The position numbers and the translations under genes were made by a program. DNA of 42,597 nucleotides, taken from Prochlorococcus sp. scB245a_520K10 (GTDB lineage Bacteria; Cyanobacteriota; Cyanobacteriia; PCC-6307; Cyanobiaceae). The stretch covers positions 76,395-118,991 of the forward strand of contig JFNU01000169.1 in NCBI GenBank assembly GCA_000634515.1, given 5' to 3'. How positions within the stretch are numbered: the stretch's first letter is position 1; each line of letters begins with the position of its first letter. The notes beneath the pieces are model-generated. The model was given only the letters and a program-made list of their open reading frames with translations. It was not told the DNA's origin and did not search any database. Shown here in pieces: positions 25,983 through 35,226 of this stretch.

Positions 25983-28067
25983 ATGTATTCTTTTGGATTA
26001 AATATAAAAAATATTCTTTTATTAAAGTTATCTTATCTATTAGTTTCTTCGATAATTCCAAGTCAATTAGTTTATGGATACGAATTATGCGAAATAAAAG
26101 AAGAATGTTTTTACAATGAGAAATTTAAAAAAGAAATAAGTTTTAAAAAAAACCTAAGCTATTCAAAAAATTTCGACAATTTTTTTAATAAAAGGCATAT
26201 AGATCCATTAGAAATATTTTTTGCATTTACTAATGAAAACTCTAATAAGATTGGCATCGAAATAGAAGCCATTGAACAATCAGAAAATAAAGAAAAATTC
26301 ATAGCGAAGGGAGATGTAATTATCAAAAGAAATGGTGCTGTTCTTCTCACTGATTATATTGAGTATGACAAAAATACTAAGTTGTTAAAGTCAGAAGGAA
26401 ACATCAAATTTTTAAATAAAAATCAAATATTCACCTCTGATTATTTTGAATATAATTTTTCAGATAAATCAGGATTTATTGAAAATATTTATGGAGTAAT
26501 TGATTTAGAAACATTCAGCGAAGATATTAATCTTAGAAAAGATAATAAATCTGTTACAAAAAATCCGCTCGATGGTTTAGCGAATAGCACATTAGAAAAA
26601 AGGAATCCTATTGGATTAAGTTTCAAAAGCGGAAATGCTAATTCAAGTATTTTAAACTTCAAAAATTTAGATATATCAAAAAAACGTATTGAAAAATGGA
26701 GATTTAAATCTCAAAAAATAAAGATAAACGATTCATTAATAAGTTCTAAGAAAATAATATTCACAAATGATGCCTTTAATCCTCCTCAATTAGAGCTAGT
26801 TGCACATAATGTATATTCTAAAAATAAAAAAAATAAAACAATCTTTATAAGCAGTTGGACAAACCTAGTCTTAGATAAAAAAGTTTCATTACCTTTAGGA
26901 AGGAGGAGAATAAGTGATAAGCGAGAAAATCTTAATAAGTTTAGTTTAGGGATAGACAATGAAGAAAAAGATGGATTATTTATATCTAGGACATCTGATA
27001 GATTTAAATTCAAAAGTTTAGATTTTCAATTTATACCGGAGCTTTATTTACAGAGAATCTTCAATGATGAAACATCTAGTTTTAGAGAAAAAGGAACATC
27101 TATAACCAGTCCAAAGATAAAAAATAAAATCACGCCTATTGATTATTTTGGAGGGAAGATTTTAATTGATGGTGAGATCGCATCTTATAAAATTAATTCA
27201 AGCAGCAGTATAAATTCTCTTGATATCAATAAACTACATGAGTCACTTAGATCATCTATAACTCTATCAAAAAACCTAAGGAATAAAAATCTTAAAAATT
27301 TAGAATTAAATTATTTTGCCTCATATAGAGAAAAAATAGATACTGGATATCATGGAATTCACGAAATTTATAATGGATACGGTATTAACTTAAAAAATTC
27401 ATTTAATAAATCTCACAAAAAAAGTAATTGGTCATCAAATCAAAATCTTTCATTAGGGAAATTTAAGGCTGTCAATCATCAAGGTGATCTTGCGTCACAT
27501 ACGCGTACAAGTATAGGAGGAAATATAAGGAATGAATATACAATTTGGAAGTCTAGTTTAAAAGATATTGAAATAGATGATTCTTATAAATTTATACCCA
27601 GCACCTTGAAAAACGAATTGAATTTGGTTAGCGATATTAATCTTGCAATTAATAATTATAGTGATTATGGATCTCAAAATTTTATTAGATTTTCTATCGG
27701 ACCAGCCTTAACAATAGGAAAGTATAAAAAAAGCTTTTTGGACTATACCTCTTTGGGAACTTTTTTAGAAATAACAAGTAAAAGTGGTTCTTCTCCTTTT
27801 AAATTTGACGACATTAATGATGACTTAAAAATTAATTTAAATCTTAATCAACAAATAGTTAAAAGTTTAAGCTTGGGTATAAGTTCTTATCTTAATATTG
27901 ATAAAGATTCAGATCAATATAATAAATTTATCAACACAAAATACTCACTTAACTGGAATAGAAGAGCTTATAATTTCCAAGTATATTTTGAACAAGATAC
28001 TAAAAATGCGGGTTTAAACTTCACAATATTTGGCCTGCCATTTAATGGGTTGGGTAAAGAATTTTAA
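25983..28067 (+). CDS. LptD/OstA-like LPS outer-membrane assembly protein (DUF3769-type)
   Basis: A 694-residue protein with an N-terminal signal-like segment (residues about 8-32, IKNILLLKLSYLLVSSIIPSQ). An LptA/OstA-type beta domain at about 90-175 carries the pattern AKGDVIIKRNGAVLLTDYIEY, then LLKSEGNIKF and SDYFEY. The rest, from about 200, is rich in alternating polar/aromatic strands as in an outer-membrane barrel and ends in F. This matches the cyanobacterial LptD-like DUF3769 family, which places LPS in the outer leaflet. LptD's conserved cysteines are not obvious. It is followed 11 bp later by the GT2 gene. Confidence 0.75.
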   Translation: MYSFGLNIKNILLLKLSYLLVSSIIPSQLVYGYELCEIKEECFYNEKFKKEISFKKNLSYSKNFDNFFNKRHIDPLEIFFAFTNENSNKIGIEIEAIEQSENKEKFIAKGDVIIKRNGAVLLTDYIEYDKNTKLLKSEGNIKFLNKNQIFTSDYFEYNFSDKSGFIENIYGVIDLETFSEDINLRKDNKSVTKNPLDGLANSTLEKRNPIGLSFKSGNANSSILNFKNLDISKKRIEKWRFKSQKIKINDSLISSKKIIFTNDAFNPPQLELVAHNVYSKNKKNKTIFISSWTNLVLDKKVSLPLGRRRISDKRENLNKFSLGIDNEEKDGLFISRTSDRFKFKSLDFQFIPELYLQRIFNDETSSFREKGTSITSPKIKNKITPIDYFGGKILIDGEIASYKINSSSSINSLDINKLHESLRSSITLSKNLRNKNLKNLELNYFASYREKIDTGYHGIHEIYNGYGINLKNSFNKSHKKSNWSSNQNLSLGKFKAVNHQGDLASHTRTSIGGNIRNEYTIWKSSLKDIEIDDSYKFIPSTLKNELNLVSDINLAINNYSDYGSQNFIRFSIGPALTIGKYKKSFLDYTSLGTFLEITSKSGSSPFKFDDINDDLKINLNLNQQIVKSLSLGISSYLNIDKDSDQYNKFINTKYSLNWNRRAYNFQVYFEQDTKNAGLNFTIFGLPFNGLGKEF

Positions 28068-28078
28068 TTCCAAACTGT

Positions 28079-29044
28079 ATGAAAGAATTAAATAAAAATG
28101 CATTCAATAGCAACTTTAAACCTAGAAAAATTGCTATTATCTTAGGATTTTACGAAGGTTATGAATTTATAAACGAGCAATTACAATCTATTTTTGATCA
28201 AACTCACCAGAACTTTATTATTTTTGTAAGTGATGATAATTCAAAAGATAACTTTTCGATTGAAAAATTAAACATCAATGAAAGAAACAAAAAAAAAATT
28301 AGAGTTGAATTTAGAAATAAAAATATTGGATATGCAAAAAATTTTTTAAGTGCTTTAGTTTCCATCAATGACTACTTTGATTATTATGCGTTCTCTGATC
28401 AAGATGATATTTGGTACCCAGAAAAGTTAGAAAAAGCTATAAAATCCCTAGAAGAATACCCAGATAATCAAGCAAATCTTTATGGTTCAAGAACCGAACT
28501 AATTGGAGCTTCTGAAGAAATAAAGCTTGGGAAATCAATCGAATTCAAAAAATCTCCTTCATTCCAAAATGCTTTAACTCAAAACATCTTTGGAGGAAAC
28601 ACTATGGTCTTTAACAGAACTGCATTTGATTTAATCTGCTCAACTAAAATAAATCAAAAAATAATCGCACATGATTGGTGGTGTTACCAAATAATTAGTG
28701 GTGCAGGAGGCAACGTTTTTTATGATAAAAATATTTACTTAAAATATAGACAGCACAATACTAATTTAATTGGATCAAATATCTCATTAAAAGATAAATG
28801 GTTGAGATTTTGTAAAGTGGCAAATGGAAATTTCAAAATTCAAAATGATAATAATCTTAGAGCGATCATTAATAATCAAAATCTCTTAACTAGAAGTAAT
28901 GGAAAAACTCTTACCAACTTTATAAAGGCGAGAGAATCATTTTTCTTAAAAAGGATTTTTTACTTTTTAAAATCAGGAGTTTATAGGCAAACTCTTATTG
29001 GTAATATTGCTTTATTTATTGGAATAGTGATTAAAAAAGTTTAA
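28079..29044 (+). CDS. GT2-family glycosyltransferase
   Basis: A 321-residue GT-A fold enzyme. It opens with KIAIILGFYEGYEFINEQLQ, then FIIFVSDDNSKDN (first acidic pair binding the nucleotide) and, near residue 105, FSDQDDIWYPEKLEKAI, the DxDD metal-binding motif of GT2. This is the form usual in rhamnosyl- and O-antigen glycosyltransferases (WcaA-type). The C-terminal third is basic with a hydrophobic end. It would add a sugar to the lipid-linked glycan on the cytoplasmic face. It follows the LptD-like gene by 11 bp and precedes rfbA by 49 bp, so dTDP-rhamnose is a plausible donor, inferred from context. Confidence 0.88.
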   Translation: MKELNKNAFNSNFKPRKIAIILGFYEGYEFINEQLQSIFDQTHQNFIIFVSDDNSKDNFSIEKLNINERNKKKIRVEFRNKNIGYAKNFLSALVSINDYFDYYAFSDQDDIWYPEKLEKAIKSLEEYPDNQANLYGSRTELIGASEEIKLGKSIEFKKSPSFQNALTQNIFGGNTMVFNRTAFDLICSTKINQKIIAHDWWCYQIISGAGGNVFYDKNIYLKYRQHNTNLIGSNISLKDKWLRFCKVANGNFKIQNDNNLRAIINNQNLLTRSNGKTLTNFIKARESFFLKRIFYFLKSGVYRQTLIGNIALFIGIVIKKV

Positions 29045-29065
29045 TTATTGTTAACAAGAATAAGG

Positions 29066-29071
29066 TATAAT
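29066..29071 (+). promoter_or_regulatory. Candidate -10 box for the rhamnose operon
   Basis: TATAAT lies 22 bp upstream of the rfbA ATG, within the 49-bp gap after the GT2 gene. Transcription would begin near 29078. No convincing -35 hexamer was found at proper spacing. Confidence 0.45.
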
Positions 29072-29093
29072 TGAATGTTAATGAATTTATCTT

Positions 29094-29972
29094 ATGTCAT
29101 ATTCAGATAGAAAAGGAATAATTCTTGCAGGCGGTACTGGTAGTAGATTATTCCCAATTACAAAAGGTATAAGCAAGCAATTAATACCTGTTTATGACAA
29201 ACCAATGATTTTTTATCCTTTATCAACTTTAATGTTAGCAGGGATTAAGGATATCCTTATTATTACTACAAAAGAGGATTTAAAGATTTTTAAATCTTGT
29301 TTAGGAAATGGGGATAACTTTGGTGTAAAAATTAGCTATGAGATTCAACCAAAACCAGAGGGTATCGCACAGGCCTTTATTATAGGTGAGAAATTTATTG
29401 GAAATTCTCCTGTTGCTTTAATACTAGGTGACAACATTTTTTATGGAGAAGGAATTTCTTCTCTTCTTAAAGGTGCTAATAAAAAGAAAAACTCTTCAAT
29501 TTTTGCTTATCAAGTCAGTGATCCAGAAAGATATGGAGTTGTAGAGTTTTCAAAAGATGGAAAGGCCATAGGTATACAAGAAAAACCAAAAGATCCTAAA
29601 AGCAAATTTGCAATCACAGGAATTTATTTCTATGACAATTCAGTAGTTAAAAAAGCCAAAGAAATATCTTCTTCGCCAAGAGGAGAATTAGAAATAAGTG
29701 ACATAAACGATATTTACTTGAAAGAAGGAAATCTTAGCGTAGAAGTTTTCGAAAGAGGAATTGCTTGGTTAGATACTGGAACAGTCGATTCTTTACATGA
29801 GGCTTCATCATTTATAAGAACAATCGAACATAGGCAAGGATTAAAGATATGTTGTCCTGAAGAAATTGCATGGAGAAATGGTTGGATTAGTAATTTAAAA
29901 CTTGAAAAACTTGCTCTAAATTATCTCAAAAGTGGATACGGTAGCTATTTATTATCACTTCTAGAAGATTAG
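29094..29972 (+). CDS. rfbA: Glucose-1-phosphate thymidylyltransferase
   Basis: A 292-residue nucleotidyltransferase, first step of dTDP-L-rhamnose synthesis (glucose-1-phosphate + dTTP to dTDP-glucose). It shows [20 protein letters not shown] (about residues 13-32), [28 protein letters not shown] near 110, and [19 protein letters not shown] near 162. Full length and intact. The stop is 2 bp before rfbC, showing tight coupling. A TATAAT-type -10 box precedes the start. Confidence 0.97.
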   Translation: MSYSDRKGIILAGGTGSRLFPITKGISKQLIPVYDKPMIFYPLSTLMLAGIKDILIITTKEDLKIFKSCLGNGDNFGVKISYEIQPKPEGIAQAFIIGEKFIGNSPVALILGDNIFYGEGISSLLKGANKKKNSSIFAYQVSDPERYGVVEFSKDGKAIGIQEKPKDPKSKFAITGIYFYDNSVVKKAKEISSSPRGELEISDINDIYLKEGNLSVEVFERGIAWLDTGTVDSLHEASSFIRTIEHRQGLKICCPEEIAWRNGWISNLKLEKLALNYLKSGYGSYLLSLLED

Positions 29973-29974
29973 AT

Positions 29975-30577
29975 ATGAATTTACAATATTCTGAACTTTA
30001 TAACGAAAACAATAGAGTCATTAGGGGCCCAATCCTACTTAAACCAAAAATTTTTGGGGATGAAAGAGGATTCTTTTTTGAAAGTTGGAATAAAAAGAAT
30101 TTGTATGAAGTATTTAAAGACAATGATCAAAAAGAAGCGATTTTCGTTCAAGATAATCACTCAAAATCAACCAAAGGAGTTCTTAGAGGTTTACATTATC
30201 AAAGGAATCCTATTCCTCAAGGGAAATTAGTCCGTTGCATTAAAGGAGAAATTTTTGATGTGGCTGTAGATATTAGAAAGAAATCAGAAACTTACGGATC
30301 ATGGGTTTCTGCTTATTTAAATTCAGAGAACAAACATCAACTCTGGATACCCGAGGGGTTTGCACATGGCTTTCTCACTATGTCTGAAACAGCTGAAGTT
30401 GCCTATAAAACAACAAACTATTGGGATAAAGATTGTGAAAGGAGCATAATTTGGGAAGATAAAGATATAAACATTAAATGGCCAACAGAAAACAATAAAT
30501 CATTATCAATACTCTTAAGCGAGAAAGATAAAAAAGGAATGAAATTATGTGAGTTAAAAGATGAAGATCTATTTTAA
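29975..30577 (+). CDS. rfbC: dTDP-4-dehydrorhamnose 3,5-epimerase
   Basis: A 200-residue cupin enzyme for the third step of dTDP-rhamnose synthesis. Typical segments are DERGFFFESWN near residue 28, QDNHSKSTKGVLRGLHYQ with the catalytic histidine near residue 75, GEIFDVAVDIRKKSETYG, and WIPEGFAHGFLTMSE near 128-142. Full length. It begins 2 bp after the rfbA stop, then a 91-bp gap separates it from rfbD. Confidence 0.96.
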   Translation: MNLQYSELYNENNRVIRGPILLKPKIFGDERGFFFESWNKKNLYEVFKDNDQKEAIFVQDNHSKSTKGVLRGLHYQRNPIPQGKLVRCIKGEIFDVAVDIRKKSETYGSWVSAYLNSENKHQLWIPEGFAHGFLTMSETAEVAYKTTNYWDKDCERSIIWEDKDINIKWPTENNKSLSILLSEKDKKGMKLCELKDEDLF

Positions 30578-30668
30578 AAATCTAAAAAAATTCTTTAATG
30601 AAGTGAAATTTTACTATTTCTAAAATGTATATCTTAATAGCTTAGGATAAAAGATATTTTTCTGAATA

Positions 30669-31559
30669 ATGAGAGTTTTAATCATTGGAGCTAATGGACA
30701 ATTAGGAAAGTGTTTATCTGATACAAAACCAGAAAAATTAGATTTAATTTCTTACTCCAAAGAAGAATTTGATCTATTAGATATAGATAAGTGTTTACAA
30801 AAGATAGATAGAGATAAGCCAAACTATGTAATAAACGCTGCAGCATACACAGCTGTTGATAAAGCTGAAACAGAAAAAGAAATTGTAGAAATCATAAATG
30901 CACAAAATCCTTACAAAATAGCTTATAAACTTCAAAACCTAGGGGGTAAGTTCATTCAAATAAGTACTGATTTTGTTTTTAGTGGCTTAAAATCATCACC
31001 ATATAAAACTGATGATGACTTATCTCCTCTCAATGAATACGGAAAATCAAAAGCCCTTTGTGAAAAATTACTCCTCGAGCTAAACAACTCAAAAACAATA
31101 AGAACTAGCTGGTTGTACAGTCCCTATGGCAAGAACTTTTGTCTTACAATGCTTCATTTGCATAAAAGCTGCTTAGAGAAGAAAGTCCCTTTGCGAGTCG
31201 TTTCTGACCAAATAAGCTGTCCTACTAGCTGTTTTAGCCTCTCTAATGTATGTTGGAAAATGATAATTAATAATGAGATCTTCAGAAACAAGCAAAAAAT
31301 TTTTCATTGGTCAGACTCTGGAGTAGCTAGTTGGTATGACTTTGCTGTAGCGATAGGAGAAATAGGTTTAAAACTTGGACTTTTAGAAGACAATTCTAAA
31401 GTGTTGCCAATAAAGTCAAAAAATTTTCCAACTCCTGCGAAAAGGCCATGTTTCTCATTACTAGATAGTTCAGATACTTGCGACCTTTTAAAATTAGAAA
31501 GGAATCATTGGAGATTTGAATTAGAGAATGTTATAGAACAAATAAAATTAATTAATTAA
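30669..31559 (+). CDS. rfbD: dTDP-4-dehydrorhamnose reductase
   Basis: A 296-residue SDR enzyme catalysing the last, NADPH-dependent step to dTDP-L-rhamnose. It has IIGANGQLGKCL (NAD(P)-binding, residues about 5-16), VINAAAYTAVDKAE, ISTDFVFSG and the catalytic Y-G-K-S-K near residue 125 (LNEYGKSKALCE). RTSWLYSPYGKNF and a C-terminal FPTPAKRPCFSLLDSS follow. Several extra cysteines are present. It is spaced 91 bp from rfbC and 81 bp from rfbB, so internal promoters are possible. Confidence 0.95.
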   Translation: MRVLIIGANGQLGKCLSDTKPEKLDLISYSKEEFDLLDIDKCLQKIDRDKPNYVINAAAYTAVDKAETEKEIVEIINAQNPYKIAYKLQNLGGKFIQISTDFVFSGLKSSPYKTDDDLSPLNEYGKSKALCEKLLLELNNSKTIRTSWLYSPYGKNFCLTMLHLHKSCLEKKVPLRVVSDQISCPTSCFSLSNVCWKMIINNEIFRNKQKIFHWSDSGVASWYDFAVAIGEIGLKLGLLEDNSKVLPIKSKNFPTPAKRPCFSLLDSSDTCDLLKLERNHWRFELENVIEQIKLIN

Positions 31560-31640
31560 TGTCAAATTATCAAACAAAAATAAAAAATTTATTCTTGATA
31601 ATCTATTTGTTTTAAAATCATAGGATTAATAAAATCTTCA

Positions 31641-32714
31641 ATGAGAATACTGATTACTGGAGGAGCAGGTTTTATTGGGAGTCATGTTATAAAAAAGCTC
31701 CTCCAACAAGAGGAAAATATAGTTTTTAATATTGACAAAATGGGTTACGCTAGCAACCCTTATATCTTTGATGACTTAAAAAAACAAAATAGTAGTATCT
31801 CAACTAACCAATATAAATTTTTTAATATTGATCTTGCTTCAAAAACTGACACGGAAAGGGCTGTAGAGGAAGCTAAACCAAATTTAATAATGCATTTAGC
31901 AGCAGAAAGTCATGTTGATAGATCCATAGATGGTCCCGAAGAATTTATTAAAAGTAATATTGTAGGTACTTTTAACTTACTAGAATCAGCTAGAAAATTT
32001 TGGTCAACCCTAAATTCTGATGATAAGAAAAATTTTAGATTTCACCATATCAGCACAGATGAAGTTTTTGGCTCCTTAGGAGAATTAGGAAGTTTTTCCG
32101 AAGAGACTCCTTACGATCCAAGAAGTCCGTACTCAGCATCTAAAGCATCTAGCGACCATTTAGTTAAAGCTTGGTTTCACACTTATAAACTACCCATAGT
32201 TTTGACAAACTGTTCAAATAATTATGGCCCATTACAATTTCCAGAAAAATTAATTCCTCTTGTAATTTTCAAGGCCTTTCAAAACGAAAAAATACCCATT
32301 TACGGAGATGGTTTAAATACAAGAGATTGGCTTTTTATTGATGATCATGTAGACGCACTACTTTTAGTTGCAGAAAAAGGTATAGTCGGCGAGAGTTATT
32401 GTATTGGAGGCAATGGGGAAAAAAGTAATAAAGAAGTTGTCTTGAAAATATGTGAAATCATGGACAAAAAATTTCCTCTAAAAGCACCTCATAAAAATTT
32501 AATTGAATTCGTTAAAGATAGACCCGGTCATGACAAAAGATATTCTATTAATCCATCAAAAATTGTTAAAAATCTAGGATGGAAAGCTAAGCATACCTTT
32601 GATGAAGGATTGGAAGAAACTGTGAATTGGTATCTAGATAACATTAATTGGTATGAGAAAATCTCAAGCAAAAATGTATATAATTTTCAGCGTTTAGGAA
32701 AAACAAGTAGCTAG
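31641..32714 (+). CDS. rfbB: dTDP-glucose 4,6-dehydratase
   Basis: A 357-residue extended SDR enzyme for the second step of dTDP-rhamnose synthesis. Visible motifs are ITGGAGFIGSHVIKKL (residues about 4-19), HLAAESHVDRSIDGP near 88, HISTDEVFGSLGELGSF with the catalytic Asp-Glu pair, and YSASKASSDHLV (Y-x3-K). NCSNNYGPLQFPEKLIPLV and DWLFIDDHVDALLLV also fit. It completes the rfbA-C-D-B set. It is convergent with the ABC exporter genes, 34 bp away; no clear terminator hairpin lies between. Confidence 0.97.
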   Translation: MRILITGGAGFIGSHVIKKLLQQEENIVFNIDKMGYASNPYIFDDLKKQNSSISTNQYKFFNIDLASKTDTERAVEEAKPNLIMHLAAESHVDRSIDGPEEFIKSNIVGTFNLLESARKFWSTLNSDDKKNFRFHHISTDEVFGSLGELGSFSEETPYDPRSPYSASKASSDHLVKAWFHTYKLPIVLTNCSNNYGPLQFPEKLIPLVIFKAFQNEKIPIYGDGLNTRDWLFIDDHVDALLLVAEKGIVGESYCIGGNGEKSNKEVVLKICEIMDKKFPLKAPHKNLIEFVKDRPGHDKRYSINPSKIVKNLGWKAKHTFDEGLEETVNWYLDNINWYEKISSKNVYNFQRLGKTSS

Positions 32715-32748
32715 AAATTATTTATTTTTATTCATAGAAAACTCTATA

Positions 32749-33534
32749 TTAAAGATAGAAAATCACCTTCCTTTCCATTCTTGTATAAACGTAGATCGAC
32801 AAAAATAGCATTATCAAATTACCTATTAAGACAATAAATCCAAGCTGAAAGTAAGGTAGGCCATAAATAATCGAATTCCTAAGCAATTTCAGGACCTGAT
32901 AAATAGGGTTGAAATCTGCTATGAATCCAAATGAACCCAAACTTTTCTTCACATAAAGTATTGGTGATAAAAGAAATAATAAATTAGTTATTATTGGCAG
33001 TAATTGAAATAAATCAGTAAATTTTGTCCCTAGTAAGGAAATCAACAACTGTAACCAAAAAATAAATAGTAATAGATTAAAAAAATGTAAGGGAGCTGCA
33101 ACTAAATTGAGTACTAGTCCAGGAGAGAATATAAGAAAAACGATAAACACCATGATGAATGCCTGCATAAAAGACTGAACTTGAAAAGCCCACTCCTGGC
33201 AAACGAAAAATATTGGCTTAATAGTTGAATTTTTTAAACTATTAGAGTTTGTTATGAAAATCAAAGGTGCTTGGTTTATTGCTTCACTTATAGGTGTCCA
33301 AATTACTAATCCAATGCCAAGATAAATAAAATATTCCTTAAAATTGGAAACATTGAATACTGTTCCATAGACAAATCCCAAACATAAAACAGTCATTAGT
33401 GTTGAGATGCCAAGCCAAAAACTGCCTAAAGCGGTTCTAGCGTATCTTGCTTTAGTTTTCGCTATTGCTGTAAACCACCAAGTTTTTCTTGTCTTAAAAG
33501 AATACCTTAGGACACTATGAATGGTATTTCTCAT
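32749..33534 (-). CDS. ABC-2 polysaccharide exporter permease (Wzm-like)
   Basis: A 261-residue protein with six predicted membrane helices. The N-terminal amphipathic stretch RKTWWFTAIAKTKARYARTALGSFWLG is typical of ABC-2 polysaccharide/polyol phosphate export permeases. After it comes LCLGFVYGTVFNV, then a Phe/Leu-rich membrane part and a basic C-terminus (YTRMERKVIFYL). With the ATPase encoded just upstream (20-bp overlap) it would export a finished lipid-linked polysaccharide across the inner membrane. Specificity cannot be told from sequence. Confidence 0.88.
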   Translation of the reverse strand: MRNTIHSVLRYSFKTRKTWWFTAIAKTKARYARTALGSFWLGISTLMTVLCLGFVYGTVFNVSNFKEYFIYLGIGLVIWTPISEAINQAPLIFITNSNSLKNSTIKPIFFVCQEWAFQVQSFMQAFIMVFIVFLIFSPGLVLNLVAAPLHFFNLLLFIFWLQLLISLLGTKFTDLFQLLPIITNLLFLLSPILYVKKSLGSFGFIADFNPIYQVLKLLRNSIIYGLPYFQLGFIVLIGNLIMLFLSIYVYTRMERKVIFYL

Positions 33535-34288
33535 AAAAATCTAGAGCCTCCTCAATATTCCCATCAAAGATTAGATTACCACCAGAGAAGACAATGCCTC
33601 TTAAGCAGAATCTTCTCAACAATTCAGTAGAATGACTTGCTATAAAAAGAGATCCTGAACTATCAAGAAAATCATTTAATCTTACTTGAGCCTTATCATA
33701 GAATTCTCTATCACCTGTTCCGAGTCCTTCATCCAAAGCAAGGCACTCGTGATTTTTATACGTTAATAACGAAAACATCAATCTTGCTGACATGCCCTCA
33801 CTATAAGTTTTCAAGGGTAAAAATATATAATCTCCTAAACCAGAAAATTCTGTAATGTCCTCTAAAAAATCTTGAAAACCCTTAAGAGAATTATTCATCA
33901 TTAAATAATGAGCTTTAGCAGAATCTACTCCTGAAAGTTGCTCTTCAACAATAAAAGATCTCTCAATCATTGGATAAACTTTTACGCTGATTTTCAGTGA
34001 TCCTAATGTAGGTTGATAAATTCCAGAAATTAATCTTATAAATGATGTCTTACCTGAACCATTATGTCCAATTAAAGCTATCTTTTCACCTTTATAAACT
34101 TTTAAATTAACTGAATTTAAAGCCGTAACAAATGAATTATCTTTACTTCTAGTAAAACCGCCGCCAGTCACAGACTTAATAATTTTTCTTTTTAAACTAA
34201 AGTCCGATTTGGACATCAAGGGTATTTGGAGAGTAACGTTTTCTAATTCAATAATGGGTTCAACTTTTAAATTAGATTTATTAATCAT
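33515..34288 (-). CDS. ABC polysaccharide exporter ATPase (Wzt/KpsT-like, short form)
   Basis: A 257-residue ABC ATPase. Walker A is GHNGSGKTSF near residue 73, the signature is TYSEGMSARLMFSL near 162, Walker B is CLALDEGLGTGD near 180, and the switch histidine is in FIASHSTELLRRFC. The EGM signature and LDE-x-L-x-x-GD are characteristic of polysaccharide exporters (Wzt, KpsT, TagH). It lacks the C-terminal carbohydrate-binding domain of long Wzt proteins. The first 50 residues include a family-typical KRKIIKSVTGG segment. It overlaps the permease gene by 20 bp. The terminator of the upstream giant gene separates it from that gene. Confidence 0.92.
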   Translation of the reverse strand: MINKSNLKVEPIIELENVTLQIPLMSKSDFSLKRKIIKSVTGGGFTRSKDNSFVTALNSVNLKVYKGEKIALIGHNGSGKTSFIRLISGIYQPTLGSLKISVKVYPMIERSFIVEEQLSGVDSAKAHYLMMNNSLKGFQDFLEDITEFSGLGDYIFLPLKTYSEGMSARLMFSLLTYKNHECLALDEGLGTGDREFYDKAQVRLNDFLDSSGSLFIASHSTELLRRFCLRGIVFSGGNLIFDGNIEEALDFYEKYHS

Positions 34289-34419
34289 GATATTGATCTT
34301 CGTTTTAAAATTAATCTAATTTTTTATTAATAGGTAATTTTAACACATTGAATTTTGCTAATAATCAACTAACTAGCATGTTGATACTTATTAGAAAATT
34401 TGACTATTTAAGCAAAAAA

Positions 34420-34455
34420 AAAGAAAGAGATAATATTTGAATTATCTCTTTCTTT
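34420..34455 (-). terminator. Intrinsic terminator of the giant repeat-protein gene
   Basis: A perfect 15-bp inverted repeat: AAAGAAAGAGATAAT at 34420-34434 and ATTATCTCTTTCTTT at 34441-34455, with a 6-base loop. Read on the minus strand, the stem is followed by a run of T (complement of the A run 34413-34421). It lies 48 bp downstream of the giant gene's stop. It would stop transcription before the ABC exporter genes. Confidence 0.85.
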
Positions 34456-34503
34456 AACAGTTTAGTTTTTATTCTATTCACCTCATAACTCAACAAACTG
34501 AAG

Positions 34504-35226
34504 TTAAGTTAAAGCTCTTCCTTCAGCACTACCAAATTCAATGTAGTGTTTCTTAGCTAGCTCTTGATCTGTACCGAATGCAGCTCTTAGATCAGCATGA
34601 GCAGCAAGATAGGATGAAGCATCAAACGAAACGGTTCTTCCTTCTGTTGATCCGTAGCTTATATAGTGAAGAGCTGCTGATGTTGTATCAGTACCGTAAG
34701 CAGCAATTAGATCTGAATGGCTGGCGATGTAGCCTAACTCGTCAAATGTATCAGTTCTACCTTCAGCAGATCCGAATTCAACGAAGTGCTTAGTACCTAA
34801 CGCTCCATCAGAACCGAATGCACTAATTAAGTCAGAGTAACTTGCAATGTAACTTAACTCGTCAAATGTATCTAGAGCTAAACCAGCAGCATATCCAGTA
34901 CTTACATAGTGAGCAGCTGCATCAGTGACAGTACCAATTAAGCTGGAGTTTGAAGCCAAGTAGCTATTCTCATCAAACGTGTCTACAGCTCTTCCTTCGC
35001 TATATCCATGATTGATGTAATGAACAAGAGCTTCATCTGTGTTTGTGCCGAATGCTGCTAATAGATCTGTATAACTTGCAAGATAACTAGCCTCATCAAA
35101 AGAATCAAAGCTTCTACCTTCAGCAACACCAAAAGCGAAGTAATGAGTTCTCGATAGTGTTAGGTCTGTGCCGAATGCTGCTAATAGATCAGAGTAACTA
35201 GCAAGGTAACTTGAAGCATCGAATGT
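34504..35226 (-). repeat. Six C-terminal repeats of about 40 residues
   Basis: Residues about 2247-2486 contain six copies of the pattern F-D-x-x-S-Y-L-A-S-Y-S-D-L-L-A-A-F-G-T-D, a short linker, then H-Y-x-x-x-G-x-x-E-G-R. The third copy is shortened (SNSSLIGTVTDAAAHYVSTG). The same repeat occurs at the ends of other large bacterial secreted proteins, as far as I recall. Stretches such as the codons for GTNTDE/GTDLTL regions share over 20 identical bases between copies (around 35049 and 35173), so recombination between copies is possible. Confidence 0.85.

Noticed and set aside
32749..34288. ABC genes as secretion system for the giant protein
   Set aside because: The EGM signature and ABC-2 permease layout fit polysaccharide export; no HlyD-like adaptor or peptidase domain is present, and a terminator separates the genes.
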